Shown piece after piece: positions 19,625 through 28,756 of a stretch of DNA of 64,000 bases. Origin of the DNA: Pandoraea norimbergensis (GTDB lineage Bacteria; Pseudomonadota; Gammaproteobacteria; Burkholderiales; Burkholderiaceae); contig NZ_CP013480.3 of assembly GCF_001465545.3 (NCBI RefSeq), forward strand, positions 4,092,001 through 4,156,000, read 5' to 3'. Under the pieces are notes generated by a model that worked only from the letters and a program-made list of their open reading frames with translations, searched no databases and was not told the origin of the DNA. Within the stretch, counting starts at the first letter, position 1, and the number at the start of each line of letters is the position of its first letter. A program made the position numbers and the translations under genes.

Positions 19625-21490
19625 TCAGGCGCGAACCGCCCGATACCCCACATGCTCGTAATGCGCCTCGTCGTCGGCGTCCTCGGCATCGTTATCGGCC
19701 CGGTCGTCATCGGTGAGCGCTTCGAGCCGAATCGCAGCATGTACCAGCGCGATATGCGAAAAAGCCTGCGGGAAGTTGCCGACCTGACGCTTGTGGTGCG
19801 TGTCGTACTCCTCAGCAAGCAACCCGACGTCATTGCGCAAGGACAGCAATCGTTCGAACAGCTTGCGCGCGTCACCCTGACGGCCCAGCATCACCAGACA
19901 ATCGACCATCCAGAAGCTGCACGCGAGAAACGCGCCCTCGCCCGCCGGCAAGCCGTCGTCAACGCGGCTGGTGCGGTAGCGCTGCACCAACCCGTCGCGC
20001 ATCAACTCGCGCTCCACCGCCTCGACCGTCCCGATGACACGTGGGTCGTCCGGCGGCAGAAACCCCACCAACGGAATCATCAGGGCACTGGCGTCCATCT
20101 CGTCGGAGCCATACGCCTGCATGAAGGCGTTGCGCGTCTTGTCGAAGCCATGCGTGCAGACGTCCGTGTGAATCTCCTGACACAACTTGCGCCAGTGGTC
20201 GACCGGCCCCGGCAGATTGAAACGCTCCGCCGATTTGATCGCGCGGTCGAACGCTACCCACGCCATCACCTTCGAGTAAGTGAAATGCTGGCGCCCGCCA
20301 CGCACTTCCCATATGCCTTCGTCGGGCTTGCGCCAGACCGTCTCAAGATGCGCGACCAGCTTGGTCTGCACCTCCCATGTCGCGTCGTCCGGCGTCAGCC
20401 CGCCAAGGCGCGCCTGATGCAGCGCGTCCATGACTTCGCCGTACACGTCGAGCTGAAGCTGGCCGACCGCGCCATTGCCCACGCGCACGGGTTTCGCACC
20501 CTCGTAGCCGGGCAGCCAGTCCACTTCCCACTCGGGCAGCCGCCGCTCACCTGACAGCCCGTACATGATCTGCACCTGCGACGGCGCGCCCGCCACGGCG
20601 CGCACCAGCCAATCACTCCAGTCGTTGGCTTCCGTGTAGTAGCCGCCGAGCATGAGCGCCTGCAACGTCAGCGTGGCGTCCCTGAGCCAGCAATAGCGGT
20701 AGTCCCAGTTGCGTTCGCCACCGAGTTGCTCGGGCAGTGACGTCGTGGGCGCGGCCACCACGCCGCCCGTCGGCACGAACGTCAGCGCCTTAAGGGTGAT
20801 GAGCGAACGGCGGATCGCGTCGGTCCAGCGGCCGTCCAGTTGGCAGCGTCCCGCCCAAGTACGCCAGTAGCGCTCGGTATCGGTGAGCGCCGCCAACGGG
20901 TCGATCTCGCGCGGATCGGCGTGATGCGAGGCCACCCGCGACAACACGAATGGCACGGTCTCGCCGGCCTTCACCTGAAAACTGGCCCGCAAACTGCCCG
21001 GCACATCCTGAATGGGAACCGGTGTGCGCAATACCACCTTGTCAGGCCCGGCGATCAGGCGCATGCCCGGGCCGGTGGCGTCGTCTTTGTCCAGCGGGCG
21101 TGCCCACGGCACCGATGCGCCGTAGTCGAAGCGCAGAATCAGTTCCATCGACATGGTGATCGTGCCGTGGATGCCTTTGACTAGCCGCACCAGATCGGCC
21201 GCGCCATCGCGCAATGGCATGAAGTCGATGATCGACACGCAGCCTTCGCACGTTTCAAAACGTGTTTCCAGAATCAGGGTGTCGTCGTGATAACGGCGTG
21301 TGACGGTGGCCTTGGGATCGTCGGGGGCGAGTTTCCAATGACCGTGCTCGGGACCGCCGAGCAACGCCGCAAAACAGGCGGGAGAATCGAAATATGGCCA
21401 GCAGAGCCAGTCTATCGAACCGTCGCGCGCGACCAGCGCAGCGCTTCGGCAGTCGCCAATCATGGCGTAGTCTTCGATGCGTGCCGGCAT
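19625..21490 (-). CDS. Glycoside hydrolase family 15 protein (glucoamylase/trehalase-like)
   Basis: 621 residues from the ATG at 21490 (AGGTGA just upstream); a longer frame to 21553 adds residues absent from the family. The N-terminal beta-sandwich begins IEDYAMIGDCRSAALVARDG with SIDWLCWPYFDSPACFAALL; the alpha/alpha barrel has NWDYRYCWLRDATLTLQAL and, near the C-terminus, GEGAFLACSFWMVDCLVMLG carrying the likely general-acid glutamate. Bacterial members are often trehalases or glucoamylases. No signal peptide, so cytoplasmic. It is transcribed alone. Confidence 0.9.
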   Translation of the reverse strand: MPARIEDYAMIGDCRSAALVARDGSIDWLCWPYFDSPACFAALLGGPEHGHWKLAPDDPKATVTRRYHDDTLILETRFETCEGCVSIIDFMPLRDGAADLVRLVKGIHGTITMSMELILRFDYGASVPWARPLDKDDATGPGMRLIAGPDKVVLRTPVPIQDVPGSLRASFQVKAGETVPFVLSRVASHHADPREIDPLAALTDTERYWRTWAGRCQLDGRWTDAIRRSLITLKALTFVPTGGVVAAPTTSLPEQLGGERNWDYRYCWLRDATLTLQALMLGGYYTEANDWSDWLVRAVAGAPSQVQIMYGLSGERRLPEWEVDWLPGYEGAKPVRVGNGAVGQLQLDVYGEVMDALHQARLGGLTPDDATWEVQTKLVAHLETVWRKPDEGIWEVRGGRQHFTYSKVMAWVAFDRAIKSAERFNLPGPVDHWRKLCQEIHTDVCTHGFDKTRNAFMQAYGSDEMDASALMIPLVGFLPPDDPRVIGTVEAVERELMRDGLVQRYRTSRVDDGLPAGEGAFLACSFWMVDCLVMLGRQGDARKLFERLLSLRNDVGLLAEEYDTHHKRQVGNFPQAFSHIALVHAAIRLEALTDDDRADNDAEDADDEAHYEHVGYRAVRA

Positions 21491-21815
21491 GCTCACCTCG
21501 CGAACGTCGATACGTGAAGCCCAATGGTACGCGCGTCGTTCTCGCGCGACCACCCTCCTGCAAAACGGCTTTTACATCGCTTGCGCCGTTCATGAAACCC
21601 GTTGCCAGCCCTGCTCAACTGCATGCGATCAGTCATCCCTTCCCTCCTTACGGCCTTGCCGTGTGGTGAGGTTCGTCGGTGGCCCGTGTTGCGCCAATGA
21701 ATGCCCGGCTAACGATCAATTCACAATCCGTTAATGACCGACCGGCCCATCCGAGGGAAGTTCGGATCAATTTTCGTCGCGACGCGAATTAGCGCCGTAA
21801 TTCCACTTCATGAAA

Positions 21816-21851
21816 AAACGCCGGGCACCTCGGCGGTGCACGGCGTTTCTG
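21816..21851 (-). terminator. Terminator after the CaiB gene
   Basis: AACGCCGGGCACC and GGTGCACGGCGTT form a 13-bp stem with one mismatch; the minus strand continues into TTTTTT. It lies in the 386-base gap 21491-21876, which otherwise holds only the GH15 upstream region. Confidence 0.75.
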
Positions 21852-21876
21852 ATGATTTTCTACGTGGTCTCAAATA

Positions 21877-23115
21877 TCAAGCTGCGGTGGCGCGCTCCGC
21901 CGCCAACGCATGAATCGCGCCCTGCGCCAGCAGGTCACGGATTTGCGCAGCGTCATAGCCATATTCACCGAGCACATCGAGCGTGTGTTCGCCCAGCCTC
22001 GGTGCCGGGCCGCCGGTCTGCTTGGGCGTTTCCGAGAAACGGATCGGCAACCCGATGCTGCGCGTGGGCCCATCGAGCGGATGCACCGTCTCCACAACCA
22101 TCTCGCGCGCGACGATTTGCGGATGCACGGCGGCCTCCGAAATCGGCAACACCGGCCCGACGGGCAACCCGACGGCGTCGAGCCGTTCGACCCATGCCTG
22201 CGTCGTGTCGCGTATCAGATATGTGGTAATCCGCTCGACGAGTTCCGCGCGATTCGCCGTGCGGCCGGCGTTCGTGGCAAAGCGCGGATCACCCGCGATC
22301 TCGGGGGCATCGAGCACTTGCAGCAGCCGCTCGTAGTTGGCCTGATTTGCCGCACCGATGTTGATCCAGCCGTCTTTCGTGCGAAACGCCTGATACGGCG
22401 TGCTGGTCGGGTTGGCCGAGCCGAGTTTCGGCGGATTCTCGCCACTGGCGAAGAAATTGGCCGCTGCCCAGTACATTTGCTGAAACCCCGCCTCAAGCAG
22501 CGACGTGTCGACCACCTGCCCCTGCCCCGTGCGCAACCGGTGCGCATAGGCGGCCGAGATGCCGAGCGCCGCCAGAATGCCCGCATTGATGTCGGCAATC
22601 GGTGAACCTGCCTTAATGGGGGCCTGCCCCGGCTCGCCCGTCACGCTCATCAGACCCGAAAGGCCCTGCGCGATCAGATCGAATCCGCCCTTGTCTGCAT
22701 AAGGTCCCGTGCGGCCGTACCCGGAGATTGCGCAGTAGATCAGCGCCGGGTTGGCCTCGCGCAGCGTCTCATAGCCGAGCCCCAGCTTCTCCATCGTGCC
22801 TTTGCGATAGTTCTCGGTCACCACGTCAGCCGTGGCCAGCATCTTGCGCAACACCGCCTTGCCACCCTCGGTTTTGAGATTGAGCGCGATGCCGCGCTTA
22901 TGGCGGTTGAGCATCATGAACGATGCCGATTCGCCATGCGAGAGGATGGGCGCAAAGCGGCGCGCATCGTCGCCTTCCATCTTCTCGACCTTGATGACGT
23001 CGGCGCCCATGTCGGCCAGCATCATGCCGCACACGGGGCCCGACATGATGTGGGACAGCTCGATCACCTTCACGCCCTGCAACGGGCCACCCTTGGGTTG
23101 AACGGTCTCGGTCAT
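21877..23115 (-). CDS. CaiB/BaiF family CoA-transferase
   Basis: 412 residues from the ATG at 23115, one base after the upstream stop; longer starts run through the hydratase gene. Class III CoA-transferase blocks are present: [69 protein letters not shown], and the catalytic-Asp region PIADINAGILAALGISAAYA (Asp in the IADINAG motif). It moves CoA between carboxylic acids; the acceptor is unknown. It forms a two-gene operon with an enoyl-CoA hydratase, so a catabolic acyl-CoA step is likely. Confidence 0.9.
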   Translation of the reverse strand: MTETVQPKGGPLQGVKVIELSHIMSGPVCGMMLADMGADVIKVEKMEGDDARRFAPILSHGESASFMMLNRHKRGIALNLKTEGGKAVLRKMLATADVVTENYRKGTMEKLGLGYETLREANPALIYCAISGYGRTGPYADKGGFDLIAQGLSGLMSVTGEPGQAPIKAGSPIADINAGILAALGISAAYAHRLRTGQGQVVDTSLLEAGFQQMYWAAANFFASGENPPKLGSANPTSTPYQAFRTKDGWINIGAANQANYERLLQVLDAPEIAGDPRFATNAGRTANRAELVERITTYLIRDTTQAWVERLDAVGLPVGPVLPISEAAVHPQIVAREMVVETVHPLDGPTRSIGLPIRFSETPKQTGGPAPRLGEHTLDVLGEYGYDAAQIRDLLAQGAIHALAAERATAA

Positions 23116-23116
23116 C

Positions 23117-23896
23117 TCAGCGCCCCTCGAACACCGGGGCCGTCTTCGCGAGAAACGCGCGATAGCCCGTCTGGAAATCGGCCGTGCCGAAGCACGCAAA
23201 GCCCTCGTCGATCTGTGCCGCCGTCAGCGGCTCGCCGCTCGCCAACTCACGCACAAACCGCTTGTGCCAGCGCGCCACCAGCGGTGCTCCGGCAGCAATG
23301 CGCTCGGCACTGGTCAGGGCTTCCTCTGTGACTTTCGAATCAGGGACCACGCGAGTGACGAGGCCAATGCGCTGCGCTTCCTGTGCATCGAAAATTCGCC
23401 CTTCCAGCAAGATTTCCAGCGCGCGTGTGGGACCGAGCAGTCGCACCAAGCCCGACAACTCCGCATGCGCCATCACCAGCCCCAGCTTGTTGATCGGTGC
23501 ACCGAAGCGGCTCGACTCGCCACAGATGCGCACGTCGCACGACGCGGCGATTTCCATACCGCCGCCCACGCAAATGCCATGAATCATGGCCACGAGCGGC
23601 ACCGGGCAATTGGCCAGCGCGTCGAGCGTTCTGTGCATCAGTGCGCCGTACGCCCGGGCCTGTTCCACGTTGGCACGATCGGTCTCGAACTCGGCGATGT
23701 CGTTGCCGGGCGCGAACGATTTTTCGCCCGCACCGCGCAGCACGATGCAGCGCACGCCGGGCGCCTCGGACAGCGTAAGAATCGTGTCGCCCAACGCCTG
23801 CCACATCGGCTTGGTCAGCGCGTTGAGTTTCTCGGGACGGTTGAGCGTCACCAGCGCCACTGCGCCGCGTTGCTCGGTCAGAACGGTCGATGTCAC
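23117..23896 (-). CDS. Enoyl-CoA hydratase/isomerase family protein
   Basis: 259 residues. Crotonase-fold blocks are clear: TLNRPEKLNALTKPMW, the CoA-binding GAGEKSFAPGNDIAEF, and the oxyanion-hole motif HGICVGGGMEIAASCDVRIC. Typical length. Encoded first in the operon with the CaiB CoA-transferase, divergent from a GntR gene, with a perfect palindrome 48 bases upstream. The substrate is not evident. Confidence 0.9.
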   Translation of the reverse strand: MTSTVLTEQRGAVALVTLNRPEKLNALTKPMWQALGDTILTLSEAPGVRCIVLRGAGEKSFAPGNDIAEFETDRANVEQARAYGALMHRTLDALANCPVPLVAMIHGICVGGGMEIAASCDVRICGESSRFGAPINKLGLVMAHAELSGLVRLLGPTRALEILLEGRIFDAQEAQRIGLVTRVVPDSKVTEEALTSAERIAAGAPLVARWHKRFVRELASGEPLTAAQIDEGFACFGTADFQTGYRAFLAKTAPVFEGR

Positions 23897-23943
23897 ATTG
23901 CCTCCTTCTTACGCCGGCTCGCACCCCATGTGTCGAAGCCATT

Positions 23944-23955
23944 TTGGTATACCAA
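23944..23955. promoter_or_regulatory. Palindromic operator TTGGTATACCAA
   Basis: A perfect 12-bp palindrome in the intergenic region between the hydratase/CoA-transferase operon (minus) and the GntR gene (plus). The TGGTATACCA core is typical of FCD-subfamily GntR operators, so the adjacent regulator probably binds here. Confidence 0.75.
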
Positions 23956-24102
23956 TTTTTGTTAACGATAGAAGTATTGATGTAGAACTGGCAAGTGATA
24001 ACCGTATAAATCAGGGTTAACGTGTGATTTACCGCCCTAAGCGATTGACGGAACACTTCACCCCAATCAGAATTGGCATTCCATTTCAGAAATCACCGGC
24101 TC

Positions 24103-24777
24103 ATGGACACGTCAGCATCGCTCAACGCCACCGCTTACGAAGCGCTCAAGGCGCGCATCGTCCGTGGCGAACTCCGCCCGGGCGCGCCGCTGTCCGAGCG
24201 GGCGCTGTGCGACGAACTGGCGGTATCGCGCACGCCGCTGCGCGAAGCGCTCAAGCGGCTGGCGAACGAAGGACTGGTGGAAATCTCGGAGACGCGCAGG
24301 GCCCGCGTGGCGCGCGTGAGTGTCGACGAGGTGGTGAATCTGCTCGCGGTGATGGCGGTGTTGGAGGGACTGTCAGGTGAACAGGCCTGCGAGAAGGCGA
24401 CGGACGCCGATCTCGATGAACTCGCCCGCCTGCAAGTTGAGATGGAAGCGGCCTTTGCACGCACGGATCATGAAGCGTATTTCTCGCTCAACCAGCAAAT
24501 TCACCTGAGCATCTTGCGCATCGCCGATAACGGCCCGCTGGCGGAATACTTCCACAATCTGAACGCGCGGTTGCGGCACGTGCGTGAGCGTCTGACGCCC
24601 ACGCCCGAGCGCTGGCGGCAAGCGGTGGATGAGCACGCGGAAATGCTCTCGCTCATGCGCCGGCGCGACAGCAAGCGGCTGCGCACGCTCATGGAGACGC
24701 ATCTGCGCAGCAAGACCGACGCCTATGTCGCGGCCATGCTCAATGAAGGACTGGTGAGTATGAGTCGCGCAGCTTAA
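24103..24777 (+). CDS. GntR-family transcriptional regulator (FCD subfamily)
   Basis: 224 residues from the ATG at 24103; an in-frame start at 24073 is possible, and neither has a strong ribosome-binding site. The N-terminal winged helix (LKARIVRGELRPGAPLSERA, LAVSRTPLREALKRL) is followed by the all-helical FCD ligand-binding domain with the metal-site histidines (for example NQQIHLSIL). It is divergent from the CoA-transferase operon, which it probably represses in the absence of an acid ligand. Confidence 0.92.
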   Translation: MDTSASLNATAYEALKARIVRGELRPGAPLSERALCDELAVSRTPLREALKRLANEGLVEISETRRARVARVSVDEVVNLLAVMAVLEGLSGEQACEKATDADLDELARLQVEMEAAFARTDHEAYFSLNQQIHLSILRIADNGPLAEYFHNLNARLRHVRERLTPTPERWRQAVDEHAEMLSLMRRRDSKRLRTLMETHLRSKTDAYVAAMLNEGLVSMSRAA

Positions 24778-24787
24778 GCGCGACTTG

Positions 24788-25516
24788 TCAGGCGGCGGCG
24801 CGTACGTGGGCCAACACGACGTCGCACTTGGCCATCAGATGCGCGCGCAGCAGGCGGCCGAGCGTGACGCCGTCACGCTGATGCAACGCTTGCAGCATGG
24901 CATCGTGTTCCGCGATGGCGCGCTCCCACTTGCCCGCATGCAGGTTCGAACGAAAACGAAGCGCCTGCAAGCGCCGGTTCACGGCCTGATACATCTGCAT
25001 GAGCGACGGATTGCGCGCGGCGGCATTGATACGCTCGTGAATGCGCCGATTGCATTCGAAGTAACCGGGCAGATCGCCGTGCGCGTGGCACACGCCCATG
25101 GTGGTGTGCAGCGCTTGAATCTCGTCAATTTCCGCCTGCGTGATGCGCTCGCAGGCCAACTCCCCCGCCAGCGCCTCAAGGCCGCTGAGCAGTTCGAACG
25201 CGTCCGCAATGTCGCCAGCCGAGAGCGTCACGACGCGGGCACCGCGATTAGGCAGTAATTCGATCAGGCGCTCGACGGCCAGCGCCTTGAGCGCCTCGCG
25301 CAGCGGTGTGCGCGATACGCCGAGTTGTTCGCACAATGCGCGCTCGTTCAGATGCGCGCCCGGCACCAACACTCCCTCGGTGATCATCCTGCGCAAGCGG
25401 TCCCCGACCGCGAGATGCAGCGCCTGACGGCTGATCGGCAAGTTCACGGCAGCCTCAGTGACAGGCGGGCCATGGGACGCGTGATCCGGAAAAACATTCA
25501 ACGGGACAGAGTGCAT
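24788..25516 (-). CDS. GntR-family transcriptional regulator (FCD subfamily)
   Basis: 242 residues from the ATG at 25516; the frame extends to 25639 but the extension does not resemble the family. DNA-binding block RRMITEGVLVPGAHLNERAL, QLGVSRTPLREALKALAVE, then an FCD domain with NRRIHERINAA. Its stop is 10 bases from the end of the convergent GntR gene. Divergent from the hydratase-like gene at 25829, its likely target. Confidence 0.9.
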   Translation of the reverse strand: MHSVPLNVFPDHASHGPPVTEAAVNLPISRQALHLAVGDRLRRMITEGVLVPGAHLNERALCEQLGVSRTPLREALKALAVERLIELLPNRGARVVTLSAGDIADAFELLSGLEALAGELACERITQAEIDEIQALHTTMGVCHAHGDLPGYFECNRRIHERINAAARNPSLMQMYQAVNRRLQALRFRSNLHAGKWERAIAEHDAMLQALHQRDGVTLGRLLRAHLMAKCDVVLAHVRAAA

Positions 25517-25743
25517 AGGCTCGGCAAGGTCGCTCGCTTTTGGAAGAATGTTATCGACACCAGGCACGGCACTTTCGTGGGTGGCGGCGTAGCTCGCCAA
25601 GGACTTGTTGCAACGGACTCCACGAAATATTACGAACAATTACACGAAACTGATTCTCGCAGATCGATGTCACTTTGACTACGTTGACTGTTGTTTTCGC
25701 GCGGTAGACACCACGTTCGCTGCACTGCGCCATTGGCGTTGAA

Positions 25744-25757
25744 TTATGTATACGATT
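25744..25757. promoter_or_regulatory. Possible GntR operator around GTATAC
   Basis: TTATGTATACGATT, centred on the palindrome GTATAC, lies between the divergent GntR gene (25516) and the hydratase-like gene (25829). It resembles FCD-GntR sites of the ATNGTATACNAT type. Immediately after is a second small dyad, GTCTGTCAGAC. Confidence 0.5.
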
Positions 25758-25828
25758 CGTCTGTCAGACACACCGGCGTTCGCCCGACATACGGGCATCG
25801 CCCGCCCCATACACCGGAGACCTGCTTC

Positions 25829-26596
25829 ATGCCCGACACCCACGATACGCAAGCTGCCGTCGAGTCCCTCGCCCGTCTGTTGGCGGATACGCGCCGTGGC
25901 GACACGCCCATCGATTCGCCCGCGGCCGAGTTGCGCCCCATCGACGCCAACGGCGCTTACGCCGTGCAGTTGCGCACGCTCGATCTGCTCGGCGAGACGA
26001 TTACCGCGTGGAAAGTGGGCGCCAAGGCACCGACCGATCTGCCGAACTGCGCACCAATTCCCGCGTCCGTCGTCAGCGAAGCCGGCGGCTCGCTCCCGCT
26101 GAACGATTTCTTCCGCCCGGGTCTGGAACTGGAAATTGCGTTCCGTCTCTCACGCGATATCAAGCCGGGCCGTCACGACGAGCGCGATATCTTCATGCAC
26201 GTGGGCGAGACGCTGGTGACCATCGAAATCACCGACAGCCGCTACGCCGCAACCGGGCTCGATTCGCGTTTCGTGCTCGCCGATTTGCAGAACAACGGCG
26301 CATTGGTGATCGGTAGCGGCCGTGATTACAGCGCGTCGCTCAACTACGACTCACCGAAAGTGACTTTCACACTCGACGGCAACAACATCGCCCCTGCCCG
26401 CACGCGCAACCCGGCGGGCGATCCGCGCGCATTGCTCACGTGGCTCGTCAATCACAACGGCAAGCGCGGTATCACGATGCGCGCCGGTGCCGTGATTACG
26501 TGCGGCTCCTATGTCGGCATGATTCCCGCCAATAGCACCGGCGTGTTGCGCGGCACCATCGACGGGATCGGTGAAGCATCGATCACGTTGCGTTAA
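25829..26596 (+). CDS. 2-keto-4-pentenoate hydratase-like protein (FAH superfamily)
   Basis: 255 residues from the ATG at 25829 (GGAGA upstream). The MhpD-like fold shows in AWKVGAKAPTDLPNCAPIPA, PGLELEIAFRLSRDIKPGRH and the C-terminal CGSYVGMIPANSTGVLRGTIDG. The family hydrates or decarboxylates 2-oxo acids from aromatic or sugar-acid breakdown; no meta-cleavage genes are adjacent, so the substrate is open. Confidence 0.83.
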   Translation: MPDTHDTQAAVESLARLLADTRRGDTPIDSPAAELRPIDANGAYAVQLRTLDLLGETITAWKVGAKAPTDLPNCAPIPASVVSEAGGSLPLNDFFRPGLELEIAFRLSRDIKPGRHDERDIFMHVGETLVTIEITDSRYAATGLDSRFVLADLQNNGALVIGSGRDYSASLNYDSPKVTFTLDGNNIAPARTRNPAGDPRALLTWLVNHNGKRGITMRAGAVITCGSYVGMIPANSTGVLRGTIDGIGEASITLR

Positions 26597-26624
26597 GTTT
26601 CCCCGGATCTTTCAGGAATCCGCC

Positions 26625-27137
26625 ATGCCGTCTGCCGCTGAACTCGTCACGTCGCTGGGGCTACAGCCGCACCCGGAAGGCGGGCACTACCGCGAAACCT
26701 ACCGCGCCGCCGACACCATTGCGGCGCAGGCGCTGCCGCCCGGTTTCTCAGGCGCGCGCAACATTTCCACGGCGATTTTTTATTTGCTCGAAGCCGGTGA
26801 TTTCTCTGCGTTCCATCGGATTCGCAGCGACGAGATCTGGCATTTCCATCTCGGCGGCACACTCTGGATTCACGAGATCGACCCGGCGGGCAAGTTGACG
26901 ACGACATGCCTCGGTGCCGATGTCGTGAACGGCGAGCATCTTCAGCACGTGGTTCGCGCCGGGCATTGGTTCGCGGCGCAGCCCGCACCTTCGACGAGCT
27001 ACTCGCTGGCGGGATGTACCGTCGCGCCCGGGTTCGCGTTCGAGGACTTCGAGATGGCCGACCCGGCGACGCTCGCCGCGCAATGGCCGGCGCACCGCGC
27101 GCTGATCGAGCGCCTTGGGCGCGGCGCACCTGCGTAA
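26625..27137 (+). CDS. Cupin DUF985 family protein
   Basis: 170 residues from the ATG at 26625 (AGGA upstream), 28 bases after the hydratase-like gene. LGLQPHPEGGHYRETYRA, then STAIFYLLEAGDFSAFHRI and a single cupin barrel with HFHLGG are the DUF985 signature. The biochemical role of the family is not settled; sugar epimerase-like folds have been noted. Probably co-transcribed with the upstream gene. Confidence 0.85.
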   Translation: MPSAAELVTSLGLQPHPEGGHYRETYRAADTIAAQALPPGFSGARNISTAIFYLLEAGDFSAFHRIRSDEIWHFHLGGTLWIHEIDPAGKLTTTCLGADVVNGEHLQHVVRAGHWFAAQPAPSTSYSLAGCTVAPGFAFEDFEMADPATLAAQWPAHRALIERLGRGAPA

Positions 27138-27180
27138 CCTCAATGCGACGCGTCGGGCATCGCAAGACTTCTGAATGACG

Positions 27181-28455
27181 TCAGTGCTGTGCGGTGCGCC
27201 CATCGGCGCCCGCCAGCATCTTCGGTGCGAGCAACGCAATCGGCACGATACACAGCAGGCCCGCAGCCAATGCCACCGGCAGGCTGATGCCATGTGCGAT
27301 CGCCCCGATGAGCACCGGCCCCACGAGCAGGCCGAGATAAGCGAGCCGCGCCATCACGGCAATCGCTTCGGCGCTCGCCATCCCCGCGCCGCGCGCCACT
27401 TCACCCGACGCCGCAAACATCACCGGCATCACATTCGACAGGCCCAGTCCGGCCAGCGCAAAACCGGCCACGGCCGCCGCAGGTTCGCGCCAGACCAGCG
27501 CGAGCATCACCCCGCCGACACACAACAAGCTGCTCACGCGCAACAGGCGAGCGCCGCCCATGCGCGCCCGCACTGGGTCACCACCGAAGCGCCCGCCCGC
27601 CATGCCGAGTGAGAACGCGGCATAGCCTGCGCCAATCCATGCACCCTGTGCGGCCACCACTTCGCGCATGTAGACCGCTGTCCAGTCGTACATCGCGCCC
27701 TCCACCACCAACCCGAGAAACGCGAGAATGCCGAAGCCGGTCAGGCGGCGATGCAACTTGCGGCGCGACGCGTCGTCGAGCGCGGGCGGCGGAACCGCTT
27801 TGCGCGATGAATCATCCGACGACGCAGCCACCGGCGCCTCGCCCGGCAACATATCGGGTTGCATGAAGCGCGCGCCGACCAGCATCACGACCGCGCAGCC
27901 CATCGCCGCCAGACCGATATGCCACTGCGGCGAACCCTGATGCGCGAGCCATGCACCGCCCACGAGCGCGCCCGACATTCCGCCCAGACTGAAACACCCG
28001 TGCAGCGATGCCATGATCGGCTTGCGGTAGCGCGCCTCCAGCGTGGCGGCCTGTGCGTTCACGGCGACGTCATAGGTGGCGTTTGCTGCCCCATACAACG
28101 CGAGCCAGCCCACGAGGCCCCAGTAGTTCGGCATCGACAGAATGAACGCGCTGGTAACGGCCAGCGCCATGCCCGACACGAGGCTGGCGCGCTGGCTGCC
28201 CGCGCGACCGATCCAGCGGGCCATGCGCGACATCGTGACGATGGCCCCGCCCGCGATGGCAAACATCGCCACCGACAGGCTGGCATCGTTCAGATCGAAC
28301 ATCGCCTTGACCGTGGGCACGTGCACGCCCCACGTCGCATAGAGAAAACCGCTGCAAAACAGTAATGCCATCGTCGCCGCGCGCGCAGGCCAAAAGCCCG
28401 AGCGTGGCTTCGCAGATGCTGAAGTCATGGGAGTCTTGAAACTTGGGGGTGACAC
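27181..28455 (-). CDS. MFS transporter, YbjJ-like
   Basis: 424 residues with about 12 membrane segments. The N-terminal half (FCSGFLYATWGVHVPTVKAM, ATYDVAVNAQAATLEARYRK, ASLHGCFSLGGMSGALVGGA) matches the YbjJ/fucose-permease-like branch. Start choice is ambiguous between the GTG at 28455 and an ATG nine codons later; neither has a clear ribosome-binding site. Substrate unknown. Confidence 0.85.
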   Translation of the reverse strand: MSPPSFKTPMTSASAKPRSGFWPARAATMALLFCSGFLYATWGVHVPTVKAMFDLNDASLSVAMFAIAGGAIVTMSRMARWIGRAGSQRASLVSGMALAVTSAFILSMPNYWGLVGWLALYGAANATYDVAVNAQAATLEARYRKPIMASLHGCFSLGGMSGALVGGAWLAHQGSPQWHIGLAAMGCAVVMLVGARFMQPDMLPGEAPVAASSDDSSRKAVPPPALDDASRRKLHRRLTGFGILAFLGLVVEGAMYDWTAVYMREVVAAQGAWIGAGYAAFSLGMAGGRFGGDPVRARMGGARLLRVSSLLCVGGVMLALVWREPAAAVAGFALAGLGLSNVMPVMFAASGEVARGAGMASAEAIAVMARLAYLGLLVGPVLIGAIAHGISLPVALAAGLLCIVPIALLAPKMLAGADGRTAQH

Positions 28456-28613
28456 GGCGCAGTTGTCTGCCGTGTCATGACGAGAAGAGAGATCGTCAGG
28501 CCGTCGGCGTATAGCGCGGCCTGCGAATGAAGGGAATTCTAGCGCAACCTCGATGACATTGCAGTGAACCGCCCCGGCAATGCCACGGCGTCCGAAGCAT
28601 CAACGCTTCACTG

Positions 28614-28664
28614 AAAAAAGCTGGCCGCCGCGACGCGCCGGTCAAGTACGCGGGCGGCAGCCAG
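28614..28664 (-). terminator. Terminator of the HcnABC-like operon
   Basis: On the minus strand CTGGCTGCCGCCCGCG can pair with CGCGGCGGCCAG and runs into TTTTTT, about 90 bases past the stop at 28757. The 301-base gap 28456-28756 holds nothing else that I can see. Confidence 0.65.
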
Positions 28665-28756
28665 ACAGGGGAAATAGTTCAGTGCGGGTTCAGTGAGGAT
28701 TCAATACGGATTTGGTGCGCGATCAATGCCGCATTTAACGCATTCGCCCCCCAAAC

